DNA from: Isoetes taiwanensis | Lineage: Eukaryota; Streptophyta; Lycopodiopsida; Isoetales; Isoetaceae | Assembly (NCBI GenBank): GCA_021234155.1 | Contig: JAJEKV010000027.1 | Location: forward strand, 9,550,013 to 9,614,012 | Direction of reading: 5' to 3' | DNA length: 64,000 bases | Shown: positions 1 through 10,167 of the stretch, one piece after another | How positions within the stretch are numbered: position 1 is the first letter of the stretch | How the letters are laid out: each line of letters starts with the position of its first letter | Made by a program: the position numbers and the translations under genes | The notes under the pieces: generated by a model | Seen by the model: the letters and a program-made list of their open reading frames with translations, nothing else | Databases searched by the model: none | What the model was told of the DNA's origin: nothing

Positions 1-2027
1 TAACATTTTGATCCCTTATCTAGTGCAAACCAACGCCAAACTACCAATTTCTCTGCTAATAATTTGATTCCTCTTGCAACTTGCCATTTCACTGGTCTAG
101 CTAGTAGACAATGAAGCATCTTGTTTGAAAATCAAGTTCACTCTAGCTTACTTCCAGAAAACCACATGAACAAGGATGTCCTGTCTTGGCTGAACTGTCG
201 AATTTAAAAGTAAACATGGTGCAAGTGTTGAAATCATTGCATCGTTTTCCCCTATTGGAAATACAACTCTAATAGCAATATCTTTTTTTGGCCTAATAAC
301 ACCTTATTCATGCCTATATTGACATGTCCACCTCCTGCTTGTAGTCATGCACATTTGCTAGTAAAAATAAATTACTTACTATTGGATTGGTTCCTGAGGT
401 TCTATTGATATTTCTTACATGCTTACCTGGCCTGTGCATCCCAGATTCTGAAGTGAAGTCAATTGTATCAATGGTCTTCTGATGTTTGCACACAATTAAA
501 AGTTTTTCTTCGTGGCCACTACTGCAGTCTCTAAAACCAGCAAGTTCACCCTCCAAGTTAATGAATCCAACACCGTTCTTTTACTTTAAAACCACTTGAC
601 TTCCTGTATGTAGTATTTTTGACAACTGTGCAAATCTTGACCATGTTCTTAGCTAATTAGAATCCAAGTATGACTTATACTTTGCACTTGGCAAAACTAC
701 CTCGGTAAGGTCAAAGCATAGAAAAGATTTTTTATCGTCCACTAAGACCAATTAGCCTATGGGACCCAAACAAAAAGAGAGCAGCAAGCGTATTACTGTA
801 CACTGTACAATTGTATAGGATAGTTTAATACTATCCCGGAGGACACAACTGAGTCCGTGCATCCATAACCTCCTGGAGGTATGACCCCAACAAGCCCACT
901 AACGCCGTATTCAATAACTCATGCAACGGTTGGCACGGCACTAATAATCAAACATACCGTGCTCGGATATGGGCATCACACAAGGACATCTTGGATTTTC
1001 ATTCCCATGCTCCTATATTGAGAAACCACCACCCTACCTCTATGTGACATTTTGACATCATTGGTTTTTGGTTTAATGCCATAACCACACTGTTATAGAT
1101 AGATAATAACGACCTACTACATATCTCTCACAACTACCCATCATTTTTTTTCACCAAGATCCACACAATAAAGGCATGCTCCAAAACTTGCTAACAGCTT
1201 GGATGCATCATTTTATATGGGATATCCACGTGTGTAAAAAATATTGGCCCAAAAAAAAAAAAAAAAATAATAATAATAATCCACCCTAGCCTTAGCAACA
1301 GCCAACTAGCAATGACATCTACAGAGGTCAATCCCTACTGTAGTCTTATCAGTCCATACTAGGATCGAAATCCTTGATGGCACCAATCATCAAAATCCCT
1401 GATGGCACCAATCATCACAGAACCATAAGTCTTTACTTCAAGACAATAGTTTCTAAGGACACGAATTGACATATCTAAGTAGGACACATATCAACAAGCC
1501 TCATTAAAACACACATCAATCATATTCAGTCTTGTGACATGTATACAAAGGCTTCAAATATGAACTGGATATTATAATCAGACCAAATTCTTTTGACTCT
1601 TTCAACATGCCTAGATAGTTTATTGTTGTGCCCTGCCTATTCTGTCAAGAATTGTACATGCTTAGTTCTTACTACTTAGTCATTATGCCTTTGCAAATGG
1701 CCACCCTGCTATTTTCATTTGGCACTCAGCCATTGCCTGCCTAATTGTATACACATTTCTCTCAATCTGTGTGTCTATACCTTAGACATTTGGTGATCAT
1801 AAAAAGTAGAAATAACATGATATAGAACACGGATTATGTCATTACACTATTTGACAAAGCCTACAGAGATTTCCAAGGGATTTAAAAGCAAAATTATTTT
1901 ATTGTTTCTGCCATTATGGCCAGCATGTCGGGAAAATTTGAATCTGCCCGAACAGAAAGGCATAGATATTTCTACAGAAAACTTTGACTATAGTTTATGA
2001 TGCTTTCAACAAGCTTATATATTCATT
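1..2027. other. Intergenic, no gene recognised
   Basis: AT-rich sequence without a convincing coding frame. The only simple structure seen is an A-run running into (ATA)n at about 1250-1281. A short direct duplication around 1366-1412 repeats the phrase 'atccctgatggcaccaatca'. The stretch ends at the left target duplication of the transposon that starts at 2032. Confidence 0.6.
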
Positions 2028-2139
2028 TTATGGGTGTAAATTCTATACTGGTGATCAAAAAAACGCGACAGCACCCAGCACCTAAAGCACTTGGATCCCG
2101 TCAGCCTTGTGTCACGCAATTAATGCTGGCAGTTCCCGC

Positions 2140-2250
2140 GCCATAACCGTACGCCATAGCCATAAGCCATAGCTTTTAGTCGAACTTTCTCGCGCCATAG
2201 CCATAGCTTTTAGTCTGGGAATTTCTCGCGCCATAGCCATACCGAAAGCC
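2140..2250 (+). repeat. Degenerate short tandem repeat upstream of the RING-type gene
   Basis: About three copies of a unit built on CGCGCCATAGCCATAGC with spacer 'tttagtc' lie between the left inverted end and the first ATG at 2253. They occupy the probable 5' leader or promoter of the plus-strand cargo gene. Function is unknown. Confidence 0.6.
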
Positions 2251-2252
2251 AA

Positions 2253-4006
2253 ATGGAAAGCATCAGAATGGGCGAAGCAGTGACAGTAGAAGATTTTGTG
2301 GAAATGCATGGATTGTCGGATGATGGACTAATTCCGGCTCTAAAAATGAAATATTTGGAGAAAAAAATCACCAAAGAAGATTGGCTATCGATTGTGGAGA
2401 GAGGAGATAAATTCCGACCACGATATAAAAAAATCTCACCGGGTACGACCACATCTGAAAGAACAATTACAAACATCGATAAAAAAGCTTTATCAGAGTG
2501 AGGGATTATGCAATAATGAGGTCAGAAAACAGATAGCCTATGCTTTTGCATGGGAAAATTGCATATCTGCACAAAAAAATCCTGAAAAGCACAAGGTAAA
2601 TTGGGTTCTTTGAGCTCAAATTATGAAATACTGGGAGGTGTAGGAAGCCTGAATCATTGGAACCAAAAAATACAGAGAAGAAGACGGTAGAAGTTGAAGG
2701 GGAAAAGAAGTTGGCAATGGAATCTTTTATTTTGAACACAAAAATTTTACAGAATATAGAACTGATCGAGAATGAGATCACCAGAATTTCTAGTGAGAGA
2801 GAAGCTTGTGCATTGGAGTTGAATGACATCCTTGTCACATTGGCAGCAGAGGATCTCTCAAACCAGGCTTTAAGTGGCAATGTATATTGAGCAAATGAAA
2901 AAAGAATTAGAACTCAAAAATCTTTGCGTAACTCCGAGTTAGAGAAAGACATTCTTGAGAAGCTTGAAACAAGTATTATGCTTGAGACCTATGCAAAGAA
3001 AAAAATGGCAAGTTACGGAAGGTCAATCCAAACACAAAGATCAAGAAGGGATGAATTGCAAGGTGAACTTCACATGAAGGATGCTAACCTCTCAATACTG
3101 AGATCAAACCTCAAAAACTTGGAAGAACTGAAAGGTATGAAATTTTCACCAATTAGAGTCAATGCAGTTAGTAGAGACTTACACCGCTATTTGAGGACGC
3201 TTGTGCCGCATGTGGATTAGCATTCTCCAAAGAATTCTGAGGTTATCAGTAAAACTAAAATGTGATCATGAGTATCACTTAATGTGCACAGCTTTGTTGG
3301 CTAAAGGTAAATGCATTGTTTGCACTTCATCTATCAGTTCTGCTTTATTTTTAGAGCTTGGTATGACAGTGCCTGTGGACGAGACAGTGCTTGAAAATAC
3401 AGGATCACCTTCCATTGTACATGATAGGATATCAACTCTTGGAAATCTTGCTCTGCTACCCTCAACTTCAAGATCTCCTTATAAGATTGGAGCAAATAAT
3501 GTTATACTAACAGATGATGAGGGTGAAGATGCTACAGAAAACCTTGGGAAGGTTGTTGAGGAGAAAGGAAATTCAGAGTCACATCAAGAGAGTGACACAA
3601 AGATAGAAGTGGTGAAGGAACATTCGAAGAAAAGGAAATTTTCACCCAAATCAAAAGTGCAAGTTCCAAAGAAACAGAAAAGCAAAGATAAAGCAAACAG
3701 GAAAGGAGAAGCACTTAAGAGGACTTATCCATTCAGAAGCAAGAAGAATCTGAAAGATACATTAGAGCTGATGAGAATACAAGTTTAGAGTTGCAGCAAA
3801 CAACAGATGAAGCACTTGTAGCACTTAATAATGCTGCTACTTGGGAAAGCATCATCACGACAGGTCAATCTGCTGCCACTGCTGCTGTTGAAGTAGAAGA
3901 TCAGGGTCCAACTCCAAAAGAAGGTATTCTATTTCAAGCTATACTTGATGCTCTGAATGACAAAAATGATTCTGTCTCAATCAAGAGTCTGTTACATGAA
4001 AATTAG
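2253..4006 (+). pseudogene. Coiled-coil and RING-type zinc-finger cargo gene, broken or multi-exon
   Basis: A set of same-strand frames reads as one protein interrupted by stops and frame changes. The N-terminal part from ATG 2253 is about 80 residues of charged sequence. Next (2657-2890 and 2924-3180) come helical, Glu/Lys-rich coiled-coil segments. Around 3200-3345 a RING-like cysteine pattern appears: CAAC, then after a frame change CDHEYHLMC and CIVC, giving C-x2-C ... C-x-H-x2-H-x2-C ... C-x2-C. A lysine-rich basic tail follows (3600-3780), with a continuation in another frame to 4006. RING domains usually act as ubiquitin ligases, so this would be a nuclear E3-like or DNA-associated factor, but that is inference. 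It lies directly upstream of the FCP1-like frame and inside the transposon, so it is cargo or an accessory gene. Some breaks may be introns; the frame change inside the RING is more likely damage. Confidence 0.55.
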
Positions 4007-4207
4007 CTGGCCTTGATTCCATGCAGGGACAATTGGAGATAATTCCATATCAATGAAAGGCAGTGTTGTAGCCATTAGAAGGTATTTGAGTGTTCATTAT
4101 AGCCATTTGAGTGTTATTAATAAAAAAAATTTAAATTGCTTTGCAATGGTTGTTTGAATTTGTTTTGTTCTAATGTAGGTCTGCACGAAATTCAAACAAA
4201 TTTGATA

Positions 4208-5269
4208 ATGAAAAAGAGAAATAAAATCAATAAAGTGAAGAAAAGGAGAGCAGAAAAGGAGAGTGAAACTATAGTTCAACCAACTATAGTTGAGCCAAAT
4301 ATAGTTGAGACATTTGAAACAAGTGTTAAGCCAGCTTTTGTTCCACAAAATATAGTTTCAGAGGCAAGTATAATACAGCCAACAATGGTTCAACATTGTG
4401 TTGATACAGTTGCCAAGACATTTGAAACAAGTGTTGAGCCAGCAAGTTTGCCAGCAAGTGTTGAGCCAGCAGGTTCAACAAGTAAAGCAGCACATAGCAG
4501 AGATATCATGGTGAGTAGAAAGCTATTGATTATGGACCTCAATGGTGTTTTGGTTAAAACATATTCAAAGTCTGAAAAACTTGAAATACCTGGCCCACAC
4601 ATTATAGAGTATACAAAAAACAAGATATTTTTATTCAGGCCTGGTGTTACAGAATTTTTAAACAAGGTAAGTGTTTACTATGACTTGGCTATATGGTTAT
4701 CTATGACTGGTTTCAATACAAAGGAGGTGTTACAGAAGTTGTGTCCATTACTTATGCACAGGTTTGTTTTTATTTGGGGACAAGAGTTTTGTGACAAAAT
4801 GCCTTTCACGTTACCTGGACATGTTGACAAACCAGTGTTCATGAAACCTTTGGAAAAGTTGTACTGCCAGTTTCCTCAATACACTGAAAGATGTATTTTG
4901 GTTGATGACTCAGTTTATAAGATATTCTTGTCTCCACCTTATACAACTGTTATTGCAGCAAGCATGAGGATTGAAGAATTTAAGTCAAGTTCAAGTTTGC
5001 TAGTGGATTCCATATTTCCATTGTTGTATCAACTTGCAATGGATGATAACTGGAAGACATTATTGAAGAGAGCACAATTTGTGGATTTCTTTGATATGGA
5101 GGCCGTGGAAATTCTTGAGAGGTTGGATGCAGCAATGTTAACAGTTCCTCAGCAGGTTTCTTTTGATCTCTATTACTCTACATTTGTGAAGTGGCTGACT
5201 GAACAGGCAGATAGCAAGTTCATCAACAACTCTGCCTTGCAACACCTGAAACAATTTGTAAATAGTTAG
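4208..5269 (+). CDS. FCP1-like HAD phosphatase carried by the transposon
   Basis: An open frame of about 353 codons from ATG 4208. A splice-acceptor-like TAATGTAG just upstream (about 4171-4178) suggests that a 5' exon may exist. The first ~95 residues are basic (KKRNK, KVKKRR), then imperfect repeats of the type TFETSVEPA. From about residue 105 an FCP1/NIF-type HAD domain follows: motif I is IMDLNGVLV (Asp at about residue 109) and the acidic motif is LVDDS (about residue 232). The family dephosphorylates Ser/Thr, typically on the RNA polymerase II C-terminal domain. The second Asp of the usual DxDx(T/V) motif is Asn here; plant FCP1-like proteins with DLNG are known, so this may weaken or change activity rather than mark a pseudogene. 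No frameshift is visible in this long frame, which suggests it is recent or maintained. It converges with the transposase gene. Confidence 0.8.
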   Translation: MKKRNKINKVKKRRAEKESETIVQPTIVEPNIVETFETSVKPAFVPQNIVSEASIIQPTMVQHCVDTVAKTFETSVEPASLPASVEPAGSTSKAAHSRDIMVSRKLLIMDLNGVLVKTYSKSEKLEIPGPHIIEYTKNKIFLFRPGVTEFLNKVSVYYDLAIWLSMTGFNTKEVLQKLCPLLMHRFVFIWGQEFCDKMPFTLPGHVDKPVFMKPLEKLYCQFPQYTERCILVDDSVYKIFLSPPYTTVIAASMRIEEFKSSSSLLVDSIFPLLYQLAMDDNWKTLLKRAQFVDFFDMEAVEILERLDAAMLTVPQQVSFDLYYSTFVKWLTEQADSKFINNSALQHLKQFVNS

Positions 5270-5486
5270 GTAAAACAAATTGTAAATAGTCAACTGACAG
5301 CCAGCCATTTTTGTTGTTCATGTAGGCTGGCCAATTTTGTATACATTTTGATATATCCTTTGGATCTGGATACTTATTAAGTTATCAATGAATATTTTTA
5401 TCTTCTTTGCACAATTGATGATTGGAAACTGTTATCAACTTGAAGGCAGGCTGCTCATTATTTGTTGGCATGTCTGCTCATCCATA

Positions 5487-8400
5487 CTATACAGGTTGTC
5501 TACTTAATTCTCCTTCCAATTGTTTGTAATAGTAGCCAGAAAGTATGACCTCACCAATTCCAAAAACATTGCCCCAGCCATCTTCATAATCATCTAGTAA
5601 TGTGTTCTTTGTCTCAATACATTTCAGGACATAAAAGTCTACACCCTCAGCATTGCCTTCTTCTGCATTCACTGCAAAATTGTCCCCTACTTCTACATTA
5701 GAGCTGATCAGATCATGGTCACCATCATCTTCACTATCAGTCTCCTCGTCTTCAGACACAACCTCATTGTCAGGAATTTCCTGCAGTTCTGCTCTTTTTG
5801 GGACCAACTCATTTGTCTCCCAACCTCCTATACGAGATTTAGTGCTACAAGAGTCCCATTTCCCTTGCTGGCAAGACATGCAAAAACATGACAAAGGTCT
5901 ATGTGCAAGCTTCAAAGGATTTTCCCTATCAAAAGGCCTGATGCAATGAATTTTAGTTGTCCCTTTGAGGGTCTGAGCATCATACCTTTCTGATCTATCT
6001 ATACTATGAGGGTCAATTTCCCAAAAGTACCTGCAGGCAACAATTAATCAAGTGCTGTAAGTGCTTAACTACTGTAAGTGCTGTAAGTGTTGTATAGGTA
6101 AGTAAACATTCCAATAACAAAAAAAAAAAAGGTTCAAAATGTTATATTTGTACATAAATGGCCTCCAACATGTATAAAACTAGTAAAGTATCACCAAACA
6201 TACATAAAAATCATGCACAATAATTATTAGAAAATACAGGTCTAAGTGCTTCAAGTGCTTCAAGTGCTACAAGTGCAGTACTTACCTGTGTATATCGGAA
6301 TCAGATGAGCTGTTGGTAAAGAATTCATTTAAAAATCGAACGACATCTGCAGCACACTGGAGTTTTCTCCCATTATACTTCAGTTGTTCCTTTGTGAGAA
6401 ATCTTTTTACCACTGCTCCTTGGCCATCATGCTCACCTTTTCCATGCGAGCTGGCAAAGAAATTCCAAATAATCTCCTTCCCAAGATCTCTGTACCATCT
6501 ACCCAAGAAATAGAATGGTCTTGCAGACTTAAATTGAGATGAACAACCATCTGACCATACGTAATGCTTGGAATATTGAATACCATTTAACTCCAACCAA
6601 GTGGCATGTTTTAAGAGGCAATGCTGTACAAATTCAGTGTCATGAGACTTCTCATCTGAAATATAGAAGTGACACTCTTTTTATATTTCTCTCATTATCA
6701 TCTTTTTGCTTCATATCTTTTCTTTTCTTCTTGATGTCATTGCCATCCACCTCTTGTTTCCTTCCAAACCTGTAAGTGATATGAACTAAAATGGATACCT
6801 GGTCAGTGTGCCAATGACATGATTGCGCTTCTTGCTGAACTTTGAAACCATAGTTTTCTGCAAAGTCAATTACAGAAACTATTGTGTCTTCTCCAAAACT
6901 TGCCAAACATTGTCTGAATTGTTTTGCTTGCCAATGAGCCTTGTAGTTGTGTGGCACAAATGCTGCCATTGTTTTTCTTGCATGTTCCTGAAATTCAAAA
7001 GGGGTACCAGTCTTGTAGGCCAATCTTGTAACTTTAGTTGGTTTCTTCTTAGGGTTTCTCTTAGAAACAGCTTCTTGCTGCAAGTAGTAGAATCAACAAA
7101 TTAGTATAAATGATGTGATCCTTCTAACACAAACTCAACACTAACTTTTTCAAAAACTTTCCAATCCACCAGGTGTTCTAATGATTTACTTGTTTCCCTT
7201 GGACACTTTGGAATCCTGTATAAAGTGGATTAGAGAAAGTACTGTAAGAGAATATTGAAGCTAGATATCATAGAAATGAAAAGTTAAACAATATATATGA
7301 CATATGTTATCTAGATATCATAGAAATGAAAAGTTAACAATATATATGAGCTATGTTAATAACTTACCTCTTGAGACCACATTTCTTGCAGGTCTGCATC
7401 AAACATGCATGTTTGTGCCATTCATCTGCTTCTACTTTGGGGCATACCACATTTCTCCAATACTCACTTGTAGATTTGAAAATATTGTCCTTAGCATTGC
7501 ATGTTGGACCTGGACCACATACCCTGCATGCGCATTTGCAATCTTTGTGCACACCATAAGGATCAGACCTCATGTTATTAATTGCATGCATGACAAAATC
7601 AAGGTGCATGTGGTACTGGCAGCAGCAAGTCTCTCTTTCTTGCAATCTCCTAATATAGCTTGGTTTAAGCTTCTCAAAGGTTTGCTGGCATATATTGATC
7701 TCAGGATACTCTTTCCTGAATTGAAGATAAAGCTGCAACTGATCATAACACAGATTCAGCAACAATATCATGCAAAATACAGAAAAAAGAGGCAGAATGT
7801 GCTTACTTGTGTCACCTCCAGCAAATGAATAGGATGGTCAATCTTTTCACCTGTTTCACTAACATGTTTTCTCACATGTTTTTTATATGGTGAGATCCTA
7901 GTATTCTCATCCCAAAAATTCTTTATCTTACCTATTGCTTCATCTGAAAGTGCATCAGACCTTTTTCTCCTCTGAAACATTGATCGGGGACCCGCTTCAA
8001 ATTCTCGCATACACACGCTCTCGAAATGCTCTTGCCACAGTTCTTCTTGGAATAGATAGAAGCCTTGCTATTGCTGATTGATTCACTCCCTTTGTTGAAG
8101 ATGCAGCCATTTGCAGTGTACTCCTTTTTGCTTGAAGAACATCAGTATTTCTATCATATTTTTGAGCTTGAAAAGTCTCTTTCACATTCAAAATTAAATC
8201 CCTCATAAGGGCATTTTCTTTTGGATCTGCTACATCAACATCGAGTGGAAGATGTTTAATCTTCTTGAAGAATCTCGATGCTAACTTCCCTTTGTCCACA
8301 TTCGAGGCAAAAGTATTTGTAATTTCATTGAAATAATCTTCCAAATTCTTCGACAATTCCTGTAATCTTCTTTCACTCAAAACACCACAATCTTTGGTAT

Positions 8401-8540
8401 TGGAAGGAGGATTGTTTTCCTTCTCTCTCTGTCTCTTCCTTTCTCGGGATTTTCTTCTATTTTCAGCTTGAATTTGCAAGAAAATCCTTCTTCTAGTTGA
8501 ATCGATGCTTTCAGGGGAGCTTTCTATTGAAATTCACGAG
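5487..8540 (-). CDS. Transposase-like protein of the 2032-8901 element, multi-exon
   Basis: Several minus-strand frames join in order as exons of one protein. The N-terminal part (8479 down to 7997) is basic and ends in a helix-turn-helix-like segment NQSAIARLLSIPRRTVARAF. Exons at 8016-7768 and 7771-7364 carry a Cys/His-rich region (CKCACRVC and CKKCGLKR). The exon at 7083-6652 has VDFAENY, and 6596-6282 has WSDGCSSQFKS followed by FFASSHGKGEHDGQGAVVKR. These are signatures of a widespread, poorly named eukaryotic DDE-type transposase-like family, with the Asp of DFAENY and the Asp of SDG as likely catalytic acids. The last exon (5915-5487) opens with a Cys cluster (CFCMSC) and an acidic stretch, and stops at TAG 5487-5489. 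No clear initiator ATG is seen; the frame near 8540 opens after a TGA, so an upstream exon may be missing. Introns hold AAGTGCT iterations. Confidence 0.7.
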
Positions 8541-8905
8541 ACAGATTTCACGACTCGAATTACAATTCCAAATTGAAAATTCAATTGAAACAATGCAAAA
8601 TTTGTTCGAATTGTATGAATTGGTATTGCAATTCTCTAATTGCAATTCCAAATTCTGATTTCTCCCGCCAACCACTAAAGGAAACTCCAACCATCCTCCC
8701 CGCCAACGGAGTTTCCGCGTCTTTGGAGATCCTAGTCACTGATCCCTGCCATTCCAGAATTGCATATACTATTCTTGGTGCATGCCAATTCTGTTTTAAT
8801 TCGGTTGGATGTCACACGATTAAGGAGGTACTAAGCGGTTTCAGCACATAAAGCACATGTCCGGACAGTGCTTTTTGTACACCACTATAGAATTTACACC
8901 CTTAT

Positions 8906-9480
8906 CTAAACGCTTAGAAATAGGACACTGCTATAGCTGAAAGTAAAATGTAGTAGTTCTTCCCTTTTCATAAAAAGCCAAATAGTATCGAGCCTGATTC
9001 CATAAGTACTCTATAGCTAATCCTTCCTTTATAGCCAGATCATGAAATTGAAAGCAAAAAGGCAACAATAAGAGGAGAAACTGGTACCTGCAACCAACCA
9101 ACACAACATTAGCATAAGAATGGTAATGAGTGAGGGGCCAAAAAGTACATTAAGTTTCTCAGCTCTTCGTTGGTCATCTATTGTAGCCTTTTTACCCTCA
9201 AATCAATACCAGCCATAAAAGATCACAAGTAAATAACTCTAGTTTCAAGCTTTTACCCATTATCAAGAAAAATAATATTCAGATCTTGCTGCTACGTAAT
9301 TGCTAACAAACATGCAGTAGATCACATCCTTAAAGATGCATCAAAAGTTATGTGCTAAACGTAACTCTGAACTGTGACCTTGTACATATGAAAATAAGAC
9401 CTACCAGTCCTAAAATTTCTAAACTTGCATAATAATGCAAGAACAAGAGGCAAATCTATTGTCACTTCTTATTTAATTAC
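8906..9480. other. Intergenic, no gene recognised
   Basis: The interval between the right target duplication of the 2032-8901 transposon and the next minus-strand frame. No coding frame, repeat or RNA gene is apparent. Confidence 0.5.
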
Positions 9481-9834
9481 ATAATTAAGTCAAACCTGAA
9501 TGTCTTCAAGTTCACACTCAGAGTCCTCATCTTGTGTGTTTGGGACATTGGAGTCAGCCTATCTACTTTACACTCCATTCTGCTTATCCACATATGTCTA
9601 TTTGTGAGTATTAGACCCCTGATAATTTTGCCAAAGGCGTTTCCCACTGACCTTTCTGTCAGCATCCATGTCTGCCTTACTGATCTCAAGGCAGGCCTTG
9701 AATTCGGCAGTAAGCCACTCTTCTTCAAGAGTTTCCTCACTGTTAGAGCTCACAGGATAAGCATCTGAATCATACTCATCTGAAAACATCATGTAATCGT
9801 TGTATATATCACTAGGGCATTTATTCCCGCCCAT
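9480..9834 (-). pseudogene. Hypothetical acidic protein fragment, divergent to the H3-like gene
   Basis: A minus-strand frame starts at ATG 9834 with an acidic N-terminus (DEYDSD, NSEETLEEEW) and runs about 78 codons past VSGKRLWQNYQGSNTHK. In-frame stops follow, then a further acidic stretch (DEDSECELED) abuts a GT at about 9499, which would suit a splice donor. No family is recognised. It is transcribed away from the histone-like gene, and the two starts are separated by about 330 bp containing a TATA box and one of the palindromes. It may belong to the same locus or element as the histone-like gene. Coding status is uncertain. Confidence 0.35.
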
Positions 9835-9875
9835 TTCATGTACCTCTGAATGTCATCCGCCAGATTCCAGCGTGT

Positions 9876-9948
9876 AAACTCACAAAGTGCGCCTAGAGAC
9901 CTTAGTTAAAATTTAGCTCGAACCTCTCGCGCACTCTGTGAGTAGTGG
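9876..9948. repeat. ~70-bp palindromic element, copy A
   Basis: The sequence starts CTCACAAAGTGCGC and ends GCGCACTCTGTGAG, so the arms are near-perfect inverted repeats. The centre, TTAGTTAAAATTTAGCT, is itself close to palindromic. Two further copies lie downstream at 11412-11482 and 11615-11683; copies A and B bracket the histone H3-like gene. It could be a miniature inverted-repeat element, an element end or a regulatory site. Confidence 0.75.
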
Positions 9949-10056
9949 GAGTAAAGTTTGTCTTAGGGAACTAGATAATTCAAGCCAGCAAACACTAATG
10001 TCTAAATAGTTAGATAACATGAAAATTACAGGTGGAAACCCTAAAACTCCCAAACC

Positions 10057-10065
10057 TATAAATAG
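10057..10065 (+). promoter_or_regulatory. TATA box of the histone H3-like gene
   Basis: TATAAATAG lies 111 bp upstream of ATG 10168. Initiation about 30 bp downstream would leave a leader of roughly 80 bases. No other TATA-like element is better placed between palindrome A and the start codon. Confidence 0.6.
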
Positions 10066-10167
10066 ACCCTTAGGGTTCCTCAGTCCTACTGTACCTCCCT
10101 AGTTGCTGAGCTCCGACCAACAAGGCAAATTTTAAACGCCAGTAAGGTGATCCAACTATTTCAAAAC

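Larger units (their letters stand above)
2032..8901. mobile_element. 6.87-kb DNA transposon with inverted ends, carrying RING and FCP1-like cargo genes
   Basis: The left end starts GGGTGTAAATTCTATA at 2032, and the right end is its reverse complement ending at 8901. The match continues for 21 bp with one mismatch and then more weakly. The element is flanked by TTAT at 2028-2031 and 8902-8905, which fits a 4-bp target duplication. Inside are a transposase-like gene on the minus strand (5487-8540) and two convergent plus-strand frames (2253-4006 and 4208-5269). Reiterated AGTGCT/AGCACT motifs lie near both ends (2070-2095 and 8850-8875) and inside transposase introns (6045-6100 and 6240-6285); they may be transposase-binding sites. 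I cannot place it in a named superfamily from sequence alone. Both ends and both flanks are preserved, so the insertion is probably fairly young, although some coding parts are damaged. Confidence 0.85.
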
